Source: an uncultured Bacilli bacterium
GTDB lineage: Bacteria > Bacillota_I > Bacilli_A > RF39 > UBA660
Direction: 5' to 3'
Length of the DNA stretch: 9,164 bases
NCBI GenBank assembly: GCA_947625395.1
Contig: CANQOD010000040.1
Span: 1-9,164, forward strand
Shown one piece after another: positions 7,185-9,164 of the stretch (position 1 is the first letter of the stretch; each line of letters starts with the position of its first letter). Made by a program: the position numbers and the translations under genes. The notes beneath the pieces are model-generated. The model searched no databases, was not told where the DNA came from, and saw only the letters and a list, made by a program, of their open reading frames with translations.

Positions 7185-7223
7185 TTGTATCACCTTTAAT
7201 TCAGTTTATGAGAGGATGAAACA

Positions 7224-7240
7224 AAATATCATTGATATTT
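7224..7240. repeat. 17-bp perfect palindrome in the divergent intergenic region
   Basis: AAATATCATTGATATTT has 8-bp arms around one central base. It lies 40 bp before the small membrane-protein gene and 113 bp before the surface-protein gene. Length and symmetry suit a dimeric repressor operator, probably for the minus-strand gene, where it would lie near the -35 position. AT-richness makes chance occurrence easier. Confidence 0.4.
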
Positions 7241-7302
7241 GTAGATAAAGGAAGAAAGTGCAAAATTTTTCCAAAAGCGAATATGCCGAAATAGAATAAA
7301 TC

Positions 7303-7329
7303 GGGGGGGGTAGTTTTAGAAGATATAAT
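7303..7329 (+). promoter_or_regulatory. Candidate phase-variable promoter: eight-G tract upstream of TATAAT
   Basis: A perfect TATAAT lies at 7324-7329, 24 bp before the surface-protein start. The -35 position (7301-7306 for a 17-bp spacer) reads TCGGGG, because an unbroken run of eight G fills 7303-7310. No TTGACA-like element is present at normal spacing. Homopolymeric tracts at this position change length by slipped-strand mispairing and switch surface genes on and off in several bacteria. Here switching is inferred from architecture alone. Confidence 0.6.
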
Positions 7330-7353
7330 GACATCAGAATGAGGGTGTCATAA

Positions 7354-8262
7354 ATGAAAGAAAAAAGGAAATTTGAAAAAAGTTATCTGATTGTGCTTGG
7401 CATCATCAGTCTTTTTTTGGTTGTAGGATATTCAAGTTATGCCCTGTTCACAGTCAAAAAAGAAAATAAAGAGGCCATTCGTATTGTGACAGGGACTCTA
7501 GTAGGAACACTTACTTCAGAAGATACTTCTTTTCAGGAAAATAAAATTACAGTGGATGCGAATACCAAGAAAGACATCACAATTACACTTACGAATAACA
7601 ATGATAGAACAGCTAAACTGAATTTCTATTACTTAGATAACATCAGTGAAAAAGTACATATCAACTATTATAAAGATACACCAAATTTACCGCCTACAAA
7701 GGATGGTATTGTTTTGGAACAAGGCGCTAGTGAAAGTTATCATTTAAGGATTTATAATTTAACAAGTTCAAGTGTAACGGTAGAATTTAAAAGTGATGGA
7801 GGTCTTTCAAATAGAGAACTTTCATTTCCAAATAATGGTAAAACAATTGAAGGAATTGTAGTAGAAGTAGAGGAACCAGCATCGAATATGATACCAGTTA
7901 TCTATGATGGAAATAAATGGGTAAAGACCAGTTATAATCAAGAAAACTGGTATGATTATGATAAGCAAGAATGGGCGAATGCAGTGACGGTAACTCCTGG
8001 AACAAGAAGTAGTTATCAACAAGCAGGGAATGGAACTGAAGTGAAGATGACAGATATCTTACAGATGTGGGTGTGGGTACCGAGATATAGTTATACCATC
8101 AAATCAGAAGATGGAGAACATTACTATGGAAAGAAAGAAGAAGGACGAAAGGACGATCCAAGTCTAGCCTTACCCGGAGAAATTGATGTAAAGTTTATTG
8201 ATGTTACAGATAAAGATGAAAATGGTTCAGCACAATATACAGGTTTACGACCTGAGAACTAG
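7354..8262 (+). CDS. Secreted/surface-anchored protein, N-terminal part ending at an in-frame TAG
   Basis: A short basic N-terminus (KEKRKFEKS) is followed by a hydrophobic segment at about 11-33 ending VGYSSYALFT, like TasA/camelysin (SipW-type) signal regions, so it is exported and either cleaved or membrane-anchored. Residues 40-165 look like a beta-rich sandwich with NNNDRTAKL and repeated Thr/Ser strands. Residues 178-215 form a Trp/Tyr-rich module (MIPVIYDGNKWV, WYDYDKQEWANAVTV), then MWVWVPRYSY at 238-247. GAGGGTG at 7341-7347 is the ribosome site. Translation stops at TAG 8260-8262 after 302 residues, yet the same frame continues with matching protein, so this is probably a truncated form of a larger protein. 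The function is not recognised; surface adhesin or antigen is a guess from architecture. Confidence 0.72.
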   Translation: MKEKRKFEKSYLIVLGIISLFLVVGYSSYALFTVKKENKEAIRIVTGTLVGTLTSEDTSFQENKITVDANTKKDITITLTNNNDRTAKLNFYYLDNISEKVHINYYKDTPNLPPTKDGIVLEQGASESYHLRIYNLTSSSVTVEFKSDGGLSNRELSFPNNGKTIEGIVVEVEEPASNMIPVIYDGNKWVKTSYNQENWYDYDKQEWANAVTVTPGTRSSYQQAGNGTEVKMTDILQMWVWVPRYSYTIKSEDGEHYYGKKEEGRKDDPSLALPGEIDVKFIDVTDKDENGSAQYTGLRPEN

Positions 8263-9164
8263 TACACGCCACCCGGATTCACGTTTGGAGGAAAAGAGCT
8301 TTCAGGGATTTGGATAGGTAAGTTTGAGACCGGATATAGTAGTGGAGAAGGAACTGGAGTCGGAGCTTCCAGTGCTGCTTTAGCTCAAAGCGATACAGAA
8401 GAACCGAATAAAGCCATTATTAAGCCGAATGTTTATAGTTGGCGAAATATTCGTGTATCTACACTAGATTTAGTTTCACGAAAAATGGTGAGCCCTGACA
8501 ATGTGTTTGGATTCGATACTACCTATGATAGTCATGCGATAAAAAATACAGAATGGGCACTCATTTCATACTTAACCCAAAGCAAGTATGGGAAATATGG
8601 AAATTCTTTGTACAATGGTGCAAATAAAGAAGTGTATATGAATAACTATGATGGATACATAACAGGCTGTTCCTCAGGTGTTCCAAGTGCAACCGGAGCT
8701 TCAGATTGTGGAAATACCTATGATGTAATGATTAACCGAGGCGGAGGCAAAGGCTATGCTGGAGCAGGAGCCTCAAGTACCGGCAATATCACAGGCATTT
8801 ATGATATCAATGGAGGCGCATGGGAATATACCATGGGAGTCCTTAATAAGATGTCTGGATATACTGATGACTTAAACTCAGGCTATACAGGAACTTTAAC
8901 AAATGGTTCTTTGATTGGAGGACGTCCTTGGCCAGATGCAAAATATTATGACCTTTATACAAGTGATGTTCCAAAAACAGCTTGTGGAGGAAATTCTTGT
9001 AAAGGTCACGCCTTAAATGAGATAGCAAGTTGGTATTGGGATTATGTGATTATGATAGATGCAACAGTTCCATGGTTAGTTCGAAGTGGACTTTGGAGCG
9101 ATACTACCGGTGCTGGATTTTTCAATTTTAGCATTAAATATGGTAGTATTTATGATTATGTTTC
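8263..9164 (+). pseudogene. In-frame continuation after the TAG: FGE/C-type-lectin-like C-terminal domain (partial at window edge)
   Basis: The frame of the preceding gene stays open for 300 codons to the edge of the window. It starts YTPPGFTFGGKELSGIWIGKF, which continues the preceding YTGLRPEN without a gap. Later parts are WALISYLTQSKYG, a Gly/Ser-rich stretch with two Cys, GNITGIYDINGGAWEYTMGV (compare 'GNVWEWT' of formylglycine-generating-enzyme-like folds), a Cys-x4-Cys pair, WYWDYV and PWLVRSGLW followed by an NNY-codon-rich tail. No ATG/GTG/TTG with a fitting ribosome site lies near 8263; the first in-frame ATG is at 8485, without one. So this part is either lost (nonsense pseudogene) or made only by TAG readthrough. 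The domain assignment is by recalled motif resemblance. Confidence 0.6.

Noticed and set aside
7191..7193. GTG at 7193 as start of the small membrane protein
   Set aside because: It overlaps the AAAGGTG ribosome site, which is correctly spaced for the ATG at 7184.
7822..8022. Minus-strand open frame of 66 codons inside the surface-protein gene
   Set aside because: Antisense shadow with no start signals; the plus strand has a coherent coding sequence with promoter and ribosome site.
8287..8313. GGAGG shortly after the TAG as a ribosome site for an independent downstream gene
   Set aside because: It encodes Gly-Gly of the continuing domain, and no in-frame ATG, GTG or TTG follows at 5-10 nt; the nearest TTG (8310) is out of frame.
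8843..9028. Minus-strand open frame of 61 codons
   Set aside because: Antisense shadow of the Gly/Thr-rich continuation; no start signals.
1..9164. CRISPR array, tRNA, rRNA or insertion-sequence ends
   Set aside because: I saw no regularly spaced repeats, no cloverleaf-like segment and no terminal inverted repeats with target duplication; intergenic gaps are all under 180 nt.

Overview
The window looks like chromosomal DNA of a low-GC Gram-positive bacterium (Bacillota or a related lineage). The base composition is AT-rich, Shine-Dalgarno sites are strong (AAGGAGG, GGAGG, AAAGGAG), and the gene order dnaG-rpoD-trmK is the usual Bacillota one. The surface-protein family at the right end resembles large uncharacterised families I associate with uncultured gut Bacillota. 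That placement is inference from memory; no species can be named.

Left part (1-3776): the last 32 codons of an Rpn/PD-(D/E)XK transposase-like gene, then a co-directional housekeeping operon. This operon encodes DNA primase (dnaG), the primary sigma factor (rpoD/sigA) and tRNA adenine-22 N1-methyltransferase (trmK). The genes are packed tightly: 2 nt separate dnaG and rpoD, and rpoD and trmK share one base (TAATG). An extended -10 promoter precedes dnaG, and a second good promoter with a 17-bp palindrome lies inside dnaG, about 510 bp before rpoD. A 13-bp-stem terminator overlaps the trmK stop and can serve both strands.

Middle part (3808-7184): a divergent pair. On the minus strand is a large LytR-CpsA-Psr (LCP) protein with three N-terminal membrane helices, a solute-binding-like segment, the LCP catalytic domain, a C-terminal PASTA-like domain and an acidic tail. 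On the plus strand is a GT2 glycosyltransferase. Together they suggest synthesis of a cell-surface glycopolymer and its attachment to the envelope. A small four-helix membrane protein (TIGR04086/YrzE-like) converges on the glycosyltransferase.

Right part (7185-9164): the most unusual region. A TATAAT -10 box is preceded by an uninterrupted run of eight G where the -35 would be, which suggests a phase-variable promoter. It drives a secreted or surface-anchored protein with a TasA/camelysin-like N-terminus. After 302 codons the frame hits one in-frame TAG, then stays open in the same frame for 300 more codons to the window edge. The second half looks like a formylglycine-generating-enzyme/C-type-lectin-like domain. 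Its tail (from about 9070) resembles the variable region of such proteins. A contingency-type surface antigen or adhesin, switchable in expression and possibly diversified in sequence, is the best candidate here for an undescribed system.
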